Assembly: GCF_028288465.1 (NCBI RefSeq)
Contig: NZ_JAQBNR010000060.1
Coordinates: 1 to 64,000, forward strand
Direction: 5' to 3'
DNA: 64,000 nucleotides
Source of the DNA: Ferruginibacter sp.
Lineage (GTDB): Bacteria > Bacteroidota > Bacteroidia > Chitinophagales > Chitinophagaceae
The number at the start of each line of letters is the position of its first letter. The stretch's first letter is position 1. Under the pieces are notes generated by a model. The model was not told where the DNA came from. It did not search any database and saw only the letters and a program-made list of their open reading frames with translations. Below are positions 52,892-62,057 of the stretch, in pieces. The position numbers were made by a program, and so were the translations under genes.

Positions 52892-53329
52892 TTTTAGTAA
52901 TTGTTGTACAAGTTACCTGGCACTTTACCAATCAGCGCCGAATTTACTAATAACAGAAATGCTTTTCAATAAACATGCGCATAGCCCTGTCGTTGCGCAC
53001 TAATCAGGCAACGACGTAAAACCTGCAATGCGTCGCGACTTTTGTTAAAGATGGGCAGCTATTAATAATTGTACCGCCGCAAGATAATCTTTTGCACCAA
53101 TTGAGGTGCTCTTGGATACCTGCATGCTGGCAACTGGCATCGGATTGCGGTTTGATGACTGCTGATAGCATCACAGGCATGCCTTTTTGGAGGGAATTAA
53201 TCTTGTCCCGTTGCAATCTCATCTGCAGTTAATAATTCAGCAGGCTGCCGAAGGCATCTTTATTTATGTAACTGTTAATATCTTTGACCTTCACATCACA
53301 ACCTTTTTGATTTAAAATACTGACCATAT
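52892..53329. other. Divergent intergenic region, GH30 / DUF218
   Basis: No gene is supported here (438 bp). It holds an inverted repeat at 52989-53015. A 72-codon minus frame lacks family features. Confidence 0.4.
52989..53015. promoter_or_regulatory. Inverted repeat upstream of GH30
   Basis: GTCGTTGC (52989-52996) and GCAACGAC (53008-53015) are perfect eight-base arms around an 11-base spacer, about 100 bp upstream of the GH30 start. Spacing fits a dimeric regulator site. No U tract follows, so a terminator is unlikely. Confidence 0.4.
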
Positions 53330-53980
53330 ATGCTCCCACCCGAAATAAATACACTGGCACAACAACTATGGAATTACCACCATATGCAGCACGACCTGGT
53401 AAAAGCGGATTGCATACTTGCGTTGGGTAGTCATGATTTAAGAGTAGCTGACAGGGCAGCAGAATTGTACCTGCAAGGCTGGGCTCCTTTGGTTATCATG
53501 TCTGGCGGACTGGGCAACCTTACGCAAAACATGTGGACAGAAAGTGAGGCCGACAAATTTGCAAGGATAGCAATAGAAAATGGTGTACCTGCTGACGCCA
53601 TTTTGGTAGAAAACAAGTCAACCAATACCGGCGAAAACATTTTATTTACGCAACAGTTGCTGCAACAAAAAGGTCTTGACCTGCACAGTTTTATAGTGGT
53701 ACAAAAGCCATATATGGAACGACGTTCTTATGCTACTTTTAAAAAACACTGGCCTGGTAAACACCTGCTGGTTACCTCGCCACAAATTGATTTGGTTGAT
53801 TACCCTACAGATGATATCCCCATGGAAAGGGTAATTAATATTATGGTCGGCGACCTGCAACGCGTCCGCTTTTATCCCGGAAAGGGTTTCCAAATTTACC
53901 AGGATATTCCTGCTGATATTTGGGCTGCGTATGAACAGCTTATAGCGCTAGGTTTTGATAAGCATTTGATGAAGGACTAA
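53330..53980 (+). CDS. Cytoplasmic DUF218 (YdcF-like) protein
   Basis: The 216-residue protein carries the DUF218 pattern: DCILALGSHDLRVADRAAEL, PLVIMSGGLGNLT, the motif STNTGENILFTQQLL and VVQKPYMERRS. There is no signal peptide or membrane helix. Length and motifs match E. coli YdcF, which binds S-adenosylmethionine-like ligands; the biological role is unknown. It differs from the second DUF218 protein at 60977, which has membrane anchors. Confidence 0.88.
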   Translation: MLPPEINTLAQQLWNYHHMQHDLVKADCILALGSHDLRVADRAAELYLQGWAPLVIMSGGLGNLTQNMWTESEADKFARIAIENGVPADAILVENKSTNTGENILFTQQLLQQKGLDLHSFIVVQKPYMERRSYATFKKHWPGKHLLVTSPQIDLVDYPTDDIPMERVINIMVGDLQRVRFYPGKGFQIYQDIPADIWAAYEQLIALGFDKHLMKD

Positions 53981-54015
53981 GGTTTTGCATCCCTGGTAAT
54001 ACGAAAAAGGACAAA

Positions 54016-54669
54016 TCAGTTTACAGTAATTTCTTTTTGCCGGCCAGGTATGTTCATGCTTATTTTTGTATAATACTTTCCCGCCGGTTGTTCCGTAGGG
54101 TACCAGGTTCTGTTGGTGGCTACAATTATCAGCAAGCCATGGTCATCACCGAGTGTGACAAATTGTGTTGTGCGGGAGCCTTTCTCAAATACAGGTATAT
54201 CATTTTCTTTTGACAACGCATCTGCAAGTTGTAACGGGTCATCAGTTACGATCCCTATTTCACTGACTGATTGAATAGATGAACTGCTGAATGACCGGTC
54301 AGAATGATTGCTGAGATCATAACGGGCAATGAATTCCAGGATATTTCCGTTGTTGTCAAAAAAGTAAAATGCTTTTGCATTCCAGCTATCAAAATTGGCT
54401 ACTAACTCATCACCCACAATTTTAATGAGGCCAAATTTTGAAGCCGCCCACGCAAGTGCCTCATTTAGTTTATTACAGGGAATATTAAATGCAAAATGAT
54501 ACTGCGGACTTAGTTGAGTTGATTTTATAAAAGTGAGCATTGTGTGACCGGCTACAAATGCAATTGAATTAGTATTTTCTTTTGCTGTTCTAAATCCTAA
54601 GATACCAGCATAAAACTTTTTCGTTGCGTCAAGGTCATCCGTTAGTATTTCGATTGCATTAATTACCAT
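54016..54669 (-). CDS. VOC/glyoxalase-like protein
   Basis: The 217-residue protein is read from MVINAIEILTDDLDATKKFY, the standard start of a VOC domain; an ATG 12 codons upstream is less likely. Two beta-alpha-beta-beta-beta modules can be seen, the second starting at VSEIGIVTDDPLQLADAL. Metal-ligand positions are not all histidine or glutamate, so it may be a binding protein or a dioxygenase or lyase relative. No pathway context. Confidence 0.85.
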   Translation of the reverse strand: MVINAIEILTDDLDATKKFYAGILGFRTAKENTNSIAFVAGHTMLTFIKSTQLSPQYHFAFNIPCNKLNEALAWAASKFGLIKIVGDELVANFDSWNAKAFYFFDNNGNILEFIARYDLSNHSDRSFSSSSIQSVSEIGIVTDDPLQLADALSKENDIPVFEKGSRTTQFVTLGDDHGLLIIVATNRTWYPTEQPAGKYYTKISMNIPGRQKEITVN

Positions 54670-54734
54670 CTGGTTATTTACTGTGCGAATTAATTTCTGA
54701 TTCAATATTAATTTCTGAAAAAAAGCTGGTTGTT

Positions 54735-56192
54735 TTATAACACCGGCGAAAACAAACGGCAGGCTCTTTCAGGAAGCACCCTGTACCATGGACGATTTAC
54801 CCATGCTTCTTTATCTATTTTTACCGCATCCTCCAGGTCTTTGAAAAATACATTCCGCATGTCTGTAGCTACTTTTATGTCGTATATAATGGCATTAACT
54901 TCAAAGTTCAGTTCGAAGCTGCGGTGGTCCATATTGGCTGTACCTGCTACTGTCAGTCTTCCATCAGTCACCAATGTTTTAGCATGCACAAACCCTCTCT
55001 GGTACAGGTAAATTTCCACGCCTGCAATCAGCAGATCCGTATAATTGCTTTTGGATGCGGCATTTACTATCCTGGAATCTGCTTTGCCGGGCACCAGCAG
55101 TTTTACGGTCAATCCGCTGATAGCGGCTATTCTCAATGCTTCCAGCACACTGTCACCGGGGATAAAATACGGAGTGGTAATTAATATCTCTTCTTTGGCA
55201 AGATATATGGCCTGTAAAATCGAAAACAAGATAGCTGGCTGGCTGGAATCAGGCCCGCTGGCTGCAATCTGTACATAAGTTCCCCGGGCAGTTTCAACTG
55301 AACCGGTAAAATAATCCAATGTGGGTGTCAATGGCTGCGGGCAGCAGAAGTTCCAGTCGCACATAAAAAGATATTGCAGGTAGTTCACAGCAGGCCCGTC
55401 AATCCTGACATGTGTATCACGCCAAAACAACTTACCTGAAAATTGCGGGCCGCTTTTATTTACATATTTATCACTCACGTTGATACCTCCCACAAAACCA
55501 GTACTCCCGTCAATTACCACTATCTTCCGGTGATTGCGGTAGTTGATCCTGTTGGCTAAAAAGTAAAAATGTACTTTATGAAAAGGATGTATCTCCACCC
55601 CTGCCTTCCGCATCCGTTCCTCTGTTTTCTTTTTGATGGCGGGACTTCCAAAATCGTCATAAATAAACCTTACCTGTACACCCTCCTCCGCTTTTTGAAT
55701 CAGCAGGTTCACCAGGGCGGTGCCTGTTTCATCATATTCGTAAATGTAGTACTCCACATGCACATGATGCTTCGCTTCTCGGATGGCTTGCATCAAAACG
55801 GGAAACTTTTGCTCTCCGTTTATCAGTAATTGAATGCGATTATTACTTGTAAGCGGACTGCCGGGATCTTTGATGAGCATAGCGGCCAGTTCTGTATACT
55901 CCGCAGCGTTTTTATCAACCTTCCCTGTTGATGTTTCATCAAAATCCGGGATGGTGCTTTTGAGTTGTTCAAGTAACCTCGCAGCTTGCTCCTTTTTTGT
56001 ATTGTATTTTTTTATCCGCCAGTAATTGATTCCGAACGTGAGGTAAAAAGCAATACCAACCACCGGTATAAAAAAACAGAAAAGTAAATAAGCCAGCGTT
56101 TTATTGGTACTGTGAGTTTCAAAAATAATACGCAGGCAAACGGCGATCAGCACAACCAGGTATATTCCCGCGACAACTATTGTCCAGTTCAT
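54735..56192 (-). CDS. cls: Cardiolipin synthase (phospholipase D family)
   Basis: The 485-residue enzyme has two N-terminal membrane helices (about 4-24 and 32-53) and two phospholipase D motifs, HRKIVVID (H221, K223, D228) and HAKTLVTD (H403, K405, D410). This is the bacterial ClsA plan. It joins two phosphatidylglycerol molecules to give cardiolipin and glycerol in the inner membrane. It is a single gene, 65 bp behind the VOC gene start. Confidence 0.95.
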   Translation of the reverse strand: MNWTIVVAGIYLVVLIAVCLRIIFETHSTNKTLAYLLFCFFIPVVGIAFYLTFGINYWRIKKYNTKKEQAARLLEQLKSTIPDFDETSTGKVDKNAAEYTELAAMLIKDPGSPLTSNNRIQLLINGEQKFPVLMQAIREAKHHVHVEYYIYEYDETGTALVNLLIQKAEEGVQVRFIYDDFGSPAIKKKTEERMRKAGVEIHPFHKVHFYFLANRINYRNHRKIVVIDGSTGFVGGINVSDKYVNKSGPQFSGKLFWRDTHVRIDGPAVNYLQYLFMCDWNFCCPQPLTPTLDYFTGSVETARGTYVQIAASGPDSSQPAILFSILQAIYLAKEEILITTPYFIPGDSVLEALRIAAISGLTVKLLVPGKADSRIVNAASKSNYTDLLIAGVEIYLYQRGFVHAKTLVTDGRLTVAGTANMDHRSFELNFEVNAIIYDIKVATDMRNVFFKDLEDAVKIDKEAWVNRPWYRVLPERACRLFSPVL

Positions 56193-56880
56193 TCAATTAA
56201 TTTTAAAGCAGATTTGATGAGTACCGTTCCAATACTAAAAAACAACAACCAAAGTATGACCACATCAGTGAGGCTGATATCAAATGTACTCCATCTTCGA
56301 TGTTCAACATCAAATAATAGACATGTAAATTTTTAAGTAGGTATACGAGGGATGACTGCTACTCCCTTTTATGGCTTTGGTTGCCGCAGGCAGCAAAACA
56401 CACCCCATCTTCCTTTTTGCATGCCAGATTTACCTGCACTTCAATTTTATGCTTCTAAAATACCCGGAGAATTATCATTGCATTTCCCACTCATTCCTGC
56501 ATACATCATTTGCCTTGCTTAAGACACAAATGCCGTTGCAAAAAAGAACTCACCATTTAAATAGTATAAATGACCACGTTTTTTTCCGGGGCGAGCTTCA
56601 TAACACTCTACTTTGTTTCATTTTTGTCAAATTGAATAGTCCAGGCGCTTGTCCTTTCAACTGAATTTTACCAGCCGTAAGCACGGCTTTGTATTAACCC
56701 GTTGTAGCATCCCTTATTACAATTAATTCGCCGTCCGCATGTTAAAAAATCAGCGATCTGGTAAGAGATGGCTCATATCAGCAAGTTTTATGAATATAAT
56801 AACAGCAATCAAAACATCCAGGTCATTCAAACGGCCAACTGCAGGATTAAAATAGCTTAATATTGCCGAAAACACAGTCA
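56193..56880. other. Long non-coding stretch upstream of cls
   Basis: These 688 bp contain no supported gene. A 97-codon plus-strand frame at 56371 has composition typical of chance translation. No strong hairpin or promoter pair was seen. It is the largest gap in the window and must hold the cls promoter and that of the gene at 56881. Confidence 0.4.
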
Positions 56881-57309
56881 ATGCTTTATAAAATACTTAC
56901 CGTTGCCGGCCTTGCTACTTTTGAAATTTATGCAGCCATCCCTGCAGGGTTTGCATTTGGTCTAACGCCCTGGACCATTTTTTTTGCCAGCCTTGCAGGC
57001 GGTATTGTGGGTGTATTTGTTGCGGCATTTTTAGGCGGCGCCATTGAAAAATTAATCACCCGTTTCAGAAAGCCAAAAGCCGTTCCAAAAGAGACCAAGC
57101 CCAACCTGGCACATAAACTCTGGCAAAAATATGGCATTATAGGCCTGGGCTTCTTAGGCACTTTTACTGTTGGCGCACCGGTAAGCATCGCGGTAGGGGT
57201 AGGCTTTAATGTTAACATGCACCGGCTGGCTACCTGGTGCTGCATTGGTGTGCTGGCCCGTTGCGCTGTTTTTACCCTGTTGGGTTATTATGGAACAAAA
57301 TTGCTTTAA
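56881..57309 (+). CDS. Small multidrug export family protein (PF06695-like)
   Basis: The 142-residue protein has four membrane helices, with the family pattern AAIPAGFAFGLTPW early and YGIIGLGFLGTFTVGAPVS in the second half. I start it at the ATG at 56881 instead of a TTG 18 bases upstream. The family name comes from one reported drug-export member; most members have unknown substrates. Confidence 0.8.
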   Translation: MLYKILTVAGLATFEIYAAIPAGFAFGLTPWTIFFASLAGGIVGVFVAAFLGGAIEKLITRFRKPKAVPKETKPNLAHKLWQKYGIIGLGFLGTFTVGAPVSIAVGVGFNVNMHRLATWCCIGVLARCAVFTLLGYYGTKLL

Positions 57310-57518
57310 AACACAACAGCATGATGATAGCAAGAGGTGAAGAATGCTGTACACTTTTACATTGCACATTATCTTTCGTATACTAACGTCTGATAGCGTA
57401 AGGGAGGGTATCGGGCACCCTGTGCTGCTTTTCAATTCATTTTACACAAAGCTGTTCAGTTACTATCAGCACGAGCCATCACCGGGCATATGCCAGCCAA
57501 AACACCTATCTTCGTGAC

Positions 57519-57896
57519 TTGAAAAATTGCTTAAAAAATATTGGTATACTCTCGGCGTTAACACTGTATTGCTTCGTTGTAATTGTATACAGTGGTATTG
57601 CCATTGGTAACGCCGATGCTTTTTTAAAACCCGTTTCTGCTGAACAGCCAGGCTGTAAAAAGGCTGTTGCTGCGGCCTCATTTTTTCATACTACCCAATC
57701 TGACATTTCGGGTGCTATTGTCAATGCCTGCAAAACTGCACCATTTAAAAATACCCACGACGAAATCCTCTCTGGATTAAAAGCAGCTGAACAACTATTT
57801 TCACAACGTTTTTTGCAATACAATTTGTATTCAAAAAACTGCCTGATAAGGTTACAGAAAACGGCGCTCATTTTTCCTTTCCACTATTTCTGGTAG
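57519..57896 (+). CDS. Small membrane-anchored protein of unknown function, TTG start
   Basis: This is a 125-residue frame starting with TTG (KNCLKNIGIL). The N-terminal hydrophobic segment LSALTLYCFVVIVYSGIAIG is a signal anchor or signal peptide. The rest has two cysteines and ends in the aromatic motif FPFHYFW. No ATG start exists that keeps the hydrophobic segment. I recognise no family. Lack of overlap with other frames and the signal-like start support it. Confidence 0.5.
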   Translation: MKNCLKNIGILSALTLYCFVVIVYSGIAIGNADAFLKPVSAEQPGCKKAVAAASFFHTTQSDISGAIVNACKTAPFKNTHDEILSGLKAAEQLFSQRFLQYNLYSKNCLIRLQKTALIFPFHYFW

Positions 57897-57938
57897 CTTT
57901 TTTTATTTTTTCTTTCAATTAAGTACATTTTTTTCATC

Positions 57939-57975
57939 GTACTCCCCCACCCGGTTACATGCCGGGAGGTGGTAC
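57939..57975 (+). repeat. Inverted repeat in the leader of the gene at 57999
   Basis: CCCGG (57950-57954) and CCGGG (57962-57966) form a stem around TTACATG, extended outward by CCAC/GGTGG with a small bulge and by GTAC on both ends. It lies 24 bp before the start codon and could be a leader hairpin or an operator. Confidence 0.4.
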
Positions 57976-57998
57976 CTCATTAATTAAAAAAAATAAAA

Positions 57999-58490
57999 AT
58001 GGATATAGGAACATCTGTTACCGCAATACTTATTGTAATTGCCTGCATTATACCTTTTGTAATAATGAATAAAATAAATACTCGCCGCGAACGGCAATTT
58101 TCGCAACCGCTTTTTAACCTGGCGAAACATCACCAATCCAGGCTTTCGCAATATGATACCTGGAGCCATGCAGCCGTAGGCATTGATTATACAAATGGCA
58201 TTGTTTTCTTTTTCAAAAAGATAAATAACGTCGAAACATCCCGGGAGATAAGACTTTCAGCAATCAAAAAATGCCGGGTGATTCATGTTTCACAAACTGT
58301 AAACGACGGGCAGGAAAATTTTAAAGGCATTGCCAGGCTTACACTCGCATTTGAACATTTGGACAACACCAAAGCAGATGAGTTGCTGGAATTTTACGAT
58401 GCAGATTCAGATGGTGGCTCGTTAACCGGAGAGTTGCAATTGATAGAAAAGTGGCGGCAGCTTATTGACAATAAAATGAACGCGAAATAG
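57999..58490 (+). CDS. Membrane-anchored protein of unknown function
   Basis: The 163-residue protein has one membrane helix at about 7-24 (TAILIVIACIIPFVIM), then a cytoplasmic domain. Its pattern is WSHAAVGIDYTNGIVFFF, RLSAIKKCRVIH and ADELLEFYDADSD. This is a strand-rich, PH-like arrangement, but I cannot name a family. It is 70 bp upstream of the YitT gene on the same strand. Confidence 0.65.
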   Translation: MDIGTSVTAILIVIACIIPFVIMNKINTRRERQFSQPLFNLAKHHQSRLSQYDTWSHAAVGIDYTNGIVFFFKKINNVETSREIRLSAIKKCRVIHVSQTVNDGQENFKGIARLTLAFEHLDNTKADELLEFYDADSDGGSLTGELQLIEKWRQLIDNKMNAK

Positions 58491-58560
58491 TACAAGTCAA
58501 ATAAACATAGGTGCCGCAAACAGTGTGGCGCTTATATTTTTAACTGTTAAAATAAGCGGT

Positions 58561-59535
58561 ATGACTCCCATCACCCAAATAATTGCCCAAACAGTTTTGC
58601 GGCAAGGCAAAAAAAAACAGCAGGAAAGCGAAAACTTTTCCAGTTACCGCCTTGCTAAAAAGCACCGTGAATTCTTAATTACAATTAAAGGGTACTTTAA
58701 AGATTTTCTGCTGATAACTGCGGGCATATTTTCAGCCTCCTTTGGCTTTAAAGGCTTTTTGCTTACCAATCATTTTATTGATGGTGGTGCAACAGGTATT
58801 TCATTGCTGATTTCTGCTTTAACACAAATTCCGTTGTATATCTTAATCATTTGTGTGAACATTCCGTTTATTCTGCTGGCCTATAATGTGGTGGGTAAAC
58901 AGTTTGCAGTAAAAACGGCGCTGTCCATTGCCGGCCTGGCCATCTGCCTGGCTACCGTACATTTTCCTAACATCACCAACGATAATTTACTGGTAGCTGT
59001 ATTCGGTGGTTTCTTTTTGGGCGCAGGCATTGGCCTTGCAGTTCGAGGAGGTGCTGTTATTGATGGTACAGAAGTACTGGCCATTTTTTTAAGCCGGAAA
59101 TTCGGCACCACCATTGGCGACATCATCATTGTAATCAATGTGTTTATATTTTCGGTAGCGGCTTATTTTTTATCAATTGAAGTAGCACTTTATTCCATGA
59201 TCACTTATTTGTCAGCTTCCAAAACGCTTGACTTTATTGTTGAGGGTATTGATGAATACATGGGCGTTACAATTATATCCTCCCACAGCAATGAAATACG
59301 GCAAATGATCATTGATGTAATGGGCCGTGGCGTTACTGTGTACAGCGGCAAACGTGGCTATGGTAAAACTGGGGAAACAACAGAAGTGGATATTATTTAT
59401 ACTGTAATTACACGGCTGGAGTTGAACAAATTAAATACTGAGATTCAAAAAATCGAACCCTCTGCTTTTGTGGTAATCAATACTGTAAAAGATACAAAGG
59501 GTGGTATGATTAAGAAAAGGCCTTTGCAGCACTGA
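58561..59535 (+). CDS. YitT-family (DUF161/DUF2179) membrane protein
   Basis: The 324-residue protein is read from the ATG at 58561; a GTG 36 bp upstream is possible. It has a cytoplasmic start, about six membrane helices (GVSLLISALT-type motif GATGISLLISALTQIPLY), and the conserved GLGIGLAVRGGAVIDGTEVL pattern seen as GAGIGLAVRGGAVIDGTE. The C-terminal DUF2179 domain contains GRGVTVYSGKRGYGKTGE. Family members are inner-membrane proteins of uncertain transport function. A terminator follows. Confidence 0.9.
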   Translation: MTPITQIIAQTVLRQGKKKQQESENFSSYRLAKKHREFLITIKGYFKDFLLITAGIFSASFGFKGFLLTNHFIDGGATGISLLISALTQIPLYILIICVNIPFILLAYNVVGKQFAVKTALSIAGLAICLATVHFPNITNDNLLVAVFGGFFLGAGIGLAVRGGAVIDGTEVLAIFLSRKFGTTIGDIIIVINVFIFSVAAYFLSIEVALYSMITYLSASKTLDFIVEGIDEYMGVTIISSHSNEIRQMIIDVMGRGVTVYSGKRGYGKTGETTEVDIIYTVITRLELNKLNTEIQKIEPSAFVVINTVKDTKGGMIKKRPLQH

Positions 59536-59552
59536 TCAATAAGAATGACAAT

Positions 59553-59594
59553 AAAATGCCCCGGGACAGTGTATCATTCCGGAGCATTTTGTTT
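59553..59594 (+). terminator. Terminator after the YitT gene
   Basis: AAAATGC and GCATTTT arms with an inner CCGG/CCGG stem and one mismatch enclose a 14-base loop, followed by TTTTGTTT. It lies 18 bp past the stop codon. Confidence 0.8.
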
Positions 59595-59710
59595 ATGTCA
59601 TTGATACTAGTGTTTGTCATTTGGCAATCATACCTTTCGGTATATTTTCAAACCTCTTTTATAACAGATCCTTTTTTGCTGAAGGTGTACGGCTAAAAGA
59701 AAGAATAACA

Positions 59711-60205
59711 ATGAAAAAATTACTTGTCAACGCACAATATCAAATCAAAAAACAAGCGGGCAAAGGTGGCTGGAACTATATTGTAATTACAACAATTCCG
59801 GCGGATAAAAGAAATCACCTGGGTCTGATAAGGGTAAGCGGTTTTATCGACACTTATGAGTTGAAACAGTTTAATTTACTTCCCATGAAGGACGGCAATA
59901 TGATGCTGCCATTGAAAACAGTTGTACGCAAACAAATTGCTAAAAAAGAGGGTGACCAGGTGCATGTAAAATTATACGAGGATGATTCACCTGTTGCCAT
60001 TCCGGATGAAATACTGCTTTGTTTGCTGGACTCGCCAAAAGCCCACCAGTTCTTTCTATCGTTAACCTCCAGCAATCAAAAATATTATATCGACTGGATT
60101 GAAGACGCCAAAAGACTGGAAACAAAGGCAGAAAGAATTATTAAAACAATCGGCCGTTTGGAAAACGGTTTAAAATTTTATGATTGGTTGAGGAAGGAAT
60201 TATAA
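59711..60205 (+). CDS. YdeI/DUF1905-type protein
   Basis: The 164-residue protein is read from MKKLLVNAQYQIKKQ; a frame extension of 30 codons upstream has no start of comparable quality. The first half is a DUF1905 beta-barrel (GGWNYIVITTIPADKRNH, then DGNMMLPLKTVVRKQIAKKEGDQV). The second half is the YdeI helical domain with SLTSSNQKYYIDWIEDAK. This fusion is common in Bacteroidota, and its function is unknown. Confidence 0.85.
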   Translation: MKKLLVNAQYQIKKQAGKGGWNYIVITTIPADKRNHLGLIRVSGFIDTYELKQFNLLPMKDGNMMLPLKTVVRKQIAKKEGDQVHVKLYEDDSPVAIPDEILLCLLDSPKAHQFFLSLTSSNQKYYIDWIEDAKRLETKAERIIKTIGRLENGLKFYDWLRKEL

Positions 60206-60217
60206 TTCAACTTTGTT

Positions 60218-60811
60218 TTATTTTACTGCAGCAATTGCAGCCGCATAGTCAGGCTCCTGGCCTATTTCAGGCACTTGTTGCTCGTACACAATTTTACCTT
60301 CCGGATTCACAACCACCACTGCACGGCTCAACAAGCCTCTCATAGGACCATCAGCTATTTGTACACCATACATGTTGCCAAAATCAGTTCTGAAATCAGA
60401 TAACATTACTACGTGATCTATGCCTTCGGCACCACAAAATTGCTTTTGTGCAAAGGGCAAATCTTTAGAAATGCATAGCACTACAGCATTATTTAGCCCC
60501 GCAGCATCTTCGTTAAATTTTCTAACAGACTTGGAACACACGCCGGTATTAACACTCGGGAAAATATTCATGATAATGAATTTTCCTTTATAGTCAGCCA
60601 GGGCTTTTTCTTTAAGATCAACACCGGTTAATGTAAAGTCTTTAACGGGAGTACCTACAGCGGGCAATTTTCCAACTGTATGAATCACTTTGCCACCCAG
60701 GGTAATAGCTGTACCGCTTTGTTGTGCAAAACAACTGAAAGAAAGGTATGTACCAAGGAGTAGAATAATGAGGGCTTTCGCAAAAAATGCGGCGTTATTG
60801 TTTCTGGTCAT
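60218..60811 (-). CDS. tpx: Exported thiol peroxidase (Tpx)
   Basis: The 197-residue protein is an atypical two-cysteine peroxiredoxin. Peroxidatic C92 lies in FPSVNTGVCSKSVRKFN and resolving C126 in KQFCGAEGID. The family signature DFRTDFGNMYGV follows. It reduces hydroperoxides with thioredoxin. Unlike E. coli Tpx it has a signal peptide of about 30 residues (ALIILLLGTYLSFSCFAQ), so it should act in the periplasm. Its promoter candidate is at 60838-60845. Confidence 0.95.
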   Translation of the reverse strand: MTRNNNAAFFAKALIILLLGTYLSFSCFAQQSGTAITLGGKVIHTVGKLPAVGTPVKDFTLTGVDLKEKALADYKGKFIIMNIFPSVNTGVCSKSVRKFNEDAAGLNNAVVLCISKDLPFAQKQFCGAEGIDHVVMLSDFRTDFGNMYGVQIADGPMRGLLSRAVVVVNPEGKIVYEQQVPEIGQEPDYAAAIAAVK

Positions 60812-60837
60812 AAAGAGTGAATTATGTATGTTGTATT

Positions 60838-60845
60838 CAAATATA
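60838..60845 (-). promoter_or_regulatory. -7 element of tpx
   Basis: On the minus strand TATATTTG matches TAnnTTTG exactly, giving a leader of about 20 bases. The base block 19 positions upstream is TTCC rather than TTTG. Confidence 0.45.
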
Positions 60846-60976
60846 CCCCATAAACATGTATGGCGGAATTGTTGTTTGCTTACAAACTGATTTATTGTAT
60901 AATTAACCCAACGTTCACAGCGTACCTATAAGTTTTTGGTGATATAACATACGGGAAGGCGGTATAGGTAACTACA

Positions 60977-61741
60977 TCAGTTTTGCAACGTCGCTTTTAA
61001 ATTGCCAAGGTATTCGTGAATCACATAATTCATTAACCCGATACGTTCAAAAGAAGGTAACCATTTTATATCCTCCTGAACCGGTCCTTCATTTATTTTA
61101 TAATTTGTTGGAGCAGCAATGGGATTAAATCCCTGTGCAGCAAATAGTTTTATTGCCCTCGGCATGTGAATGGCATCGGTGACAATAATAACATGAGATT
61201 TTTTACTGTAATGTGCAGACAGCTCACGGGCTTCTTCCTGGGTAGTGCTGGGTAAATTAAGTGTTTCCAGCTGACTGGAATCCACACCTAATACGATGGC
61301 TGCCCGTTTGGTAACCTGTGCCTGCGTTTCCAGGCCAAGTGAAGAATACCCCGAGCAAATAATGGTGCTGTTCTTTATCATCCTGTGCACACGGATAGCC
61401 TCAGCCAACCGGCCTAAAGCACACCATCCAATTTGCGCATTCGGGGGCAAACGCTTGTCCAATACATATCCACTTCCCAGCACGTGAATCAATACCCTTT
61501 CTGAATCATTGAAATTGGTTGCCGCCGGGTAAGGCAGGTATTTGCTTTCTAACCTACCGGCCAGGTAATTGGGTAAATAGGCTGTAGAACAAATTAAAAA
61601 TATCAAAATAGCGCCGCTGATAAAAATGATCGCTGTTCTTCTTCTTTTGTACCTGTTAAAAATAAATGCAAGCGCCAACAAAAGTATAAGCAAATTGAGA
61701 ACAGTAAACTGACCCTTAAGGGCGTATAAAAAATTTGACAT
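60977..61741 (-). CDS. Membrane-anchored DUF218 (YdcF/SanA-like) protein
   Basis: The 254-residue protein has two N-terminal membrane helices (about 13-29 and 36-54). A periplasmic or cytoplasmic DUF218 domain follows, with LIHVLGSGYVLD, IICSGYSSLGLETQAQVT, STTQEEARELSAHY and VIIVTDAIHMPRA. Two-helix DUF218 proteins such as ElyC and SanA act in envelope biogenesis in enteric bacteria. It is transcribed alone. Confidence 0.88.
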   Translation of the reverse strand: MSNFLYALKGQFTVLNLLILLLALAFIFNRYKRRRTAIIFISGAILIFLICSTAYLPNYLAGRLESKYLPYPAATNFNDSERVLIHVLGSGYVLDKRLPPNAQIGWCALGRLAEAIRVHRMIKNSTIICSGYSSLGLETQAQVTKRAAIVLGVDSSQLETLNLPSTTQEEARELSAHYSKKSHVIIVTDAIHMPRAIKLFAAQGFNPIAAPTNYKINEGPVQEDIKWLPSFERIGLMNYVIHEYLGNLKATLQN

Positions 61742-62057
61742 CAGAATAAAAAATGAAAGCGAAGGTATTGATTATCTGCTGTTTTTATTTTATCAATTTG
61801 AACTTTGACACTATCACCATGCGCCGGAAAAACCTGGGTTATAAACATGCAGATCTTTTTTCGCAAATGATTTTTTGTACAATATCAGTTAGCCTCATTT
61901 CTTCGTTATGTAAAAGAAACACCGATAGGCAGAGATGAATAACAGCACGGAGACATATTAAAAAACAATTGTACCTTTATCATTTTCAACAAACAGTGAA
62001 AACCAGGAAAGCCACTTGTTTTGGCGATACACGGCAAAGCAACTTCTTTCTTTAGTC
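61742..62057. other. Divergent intergenic region, DUF218 / T9SS cargo
   Basis: No gene is supported in these 316 bp. TACCTTTA near 61973 is a one-mismatch -7 box for the downstream gene. Confidence 0.35.

Noticed and set aside
56371..56664. 97-codon plus-strand frame in the large gap upstream of cls
   Set aside because: Amino acid composition is that of chance translation; no signal peptide, motif or promoter support.
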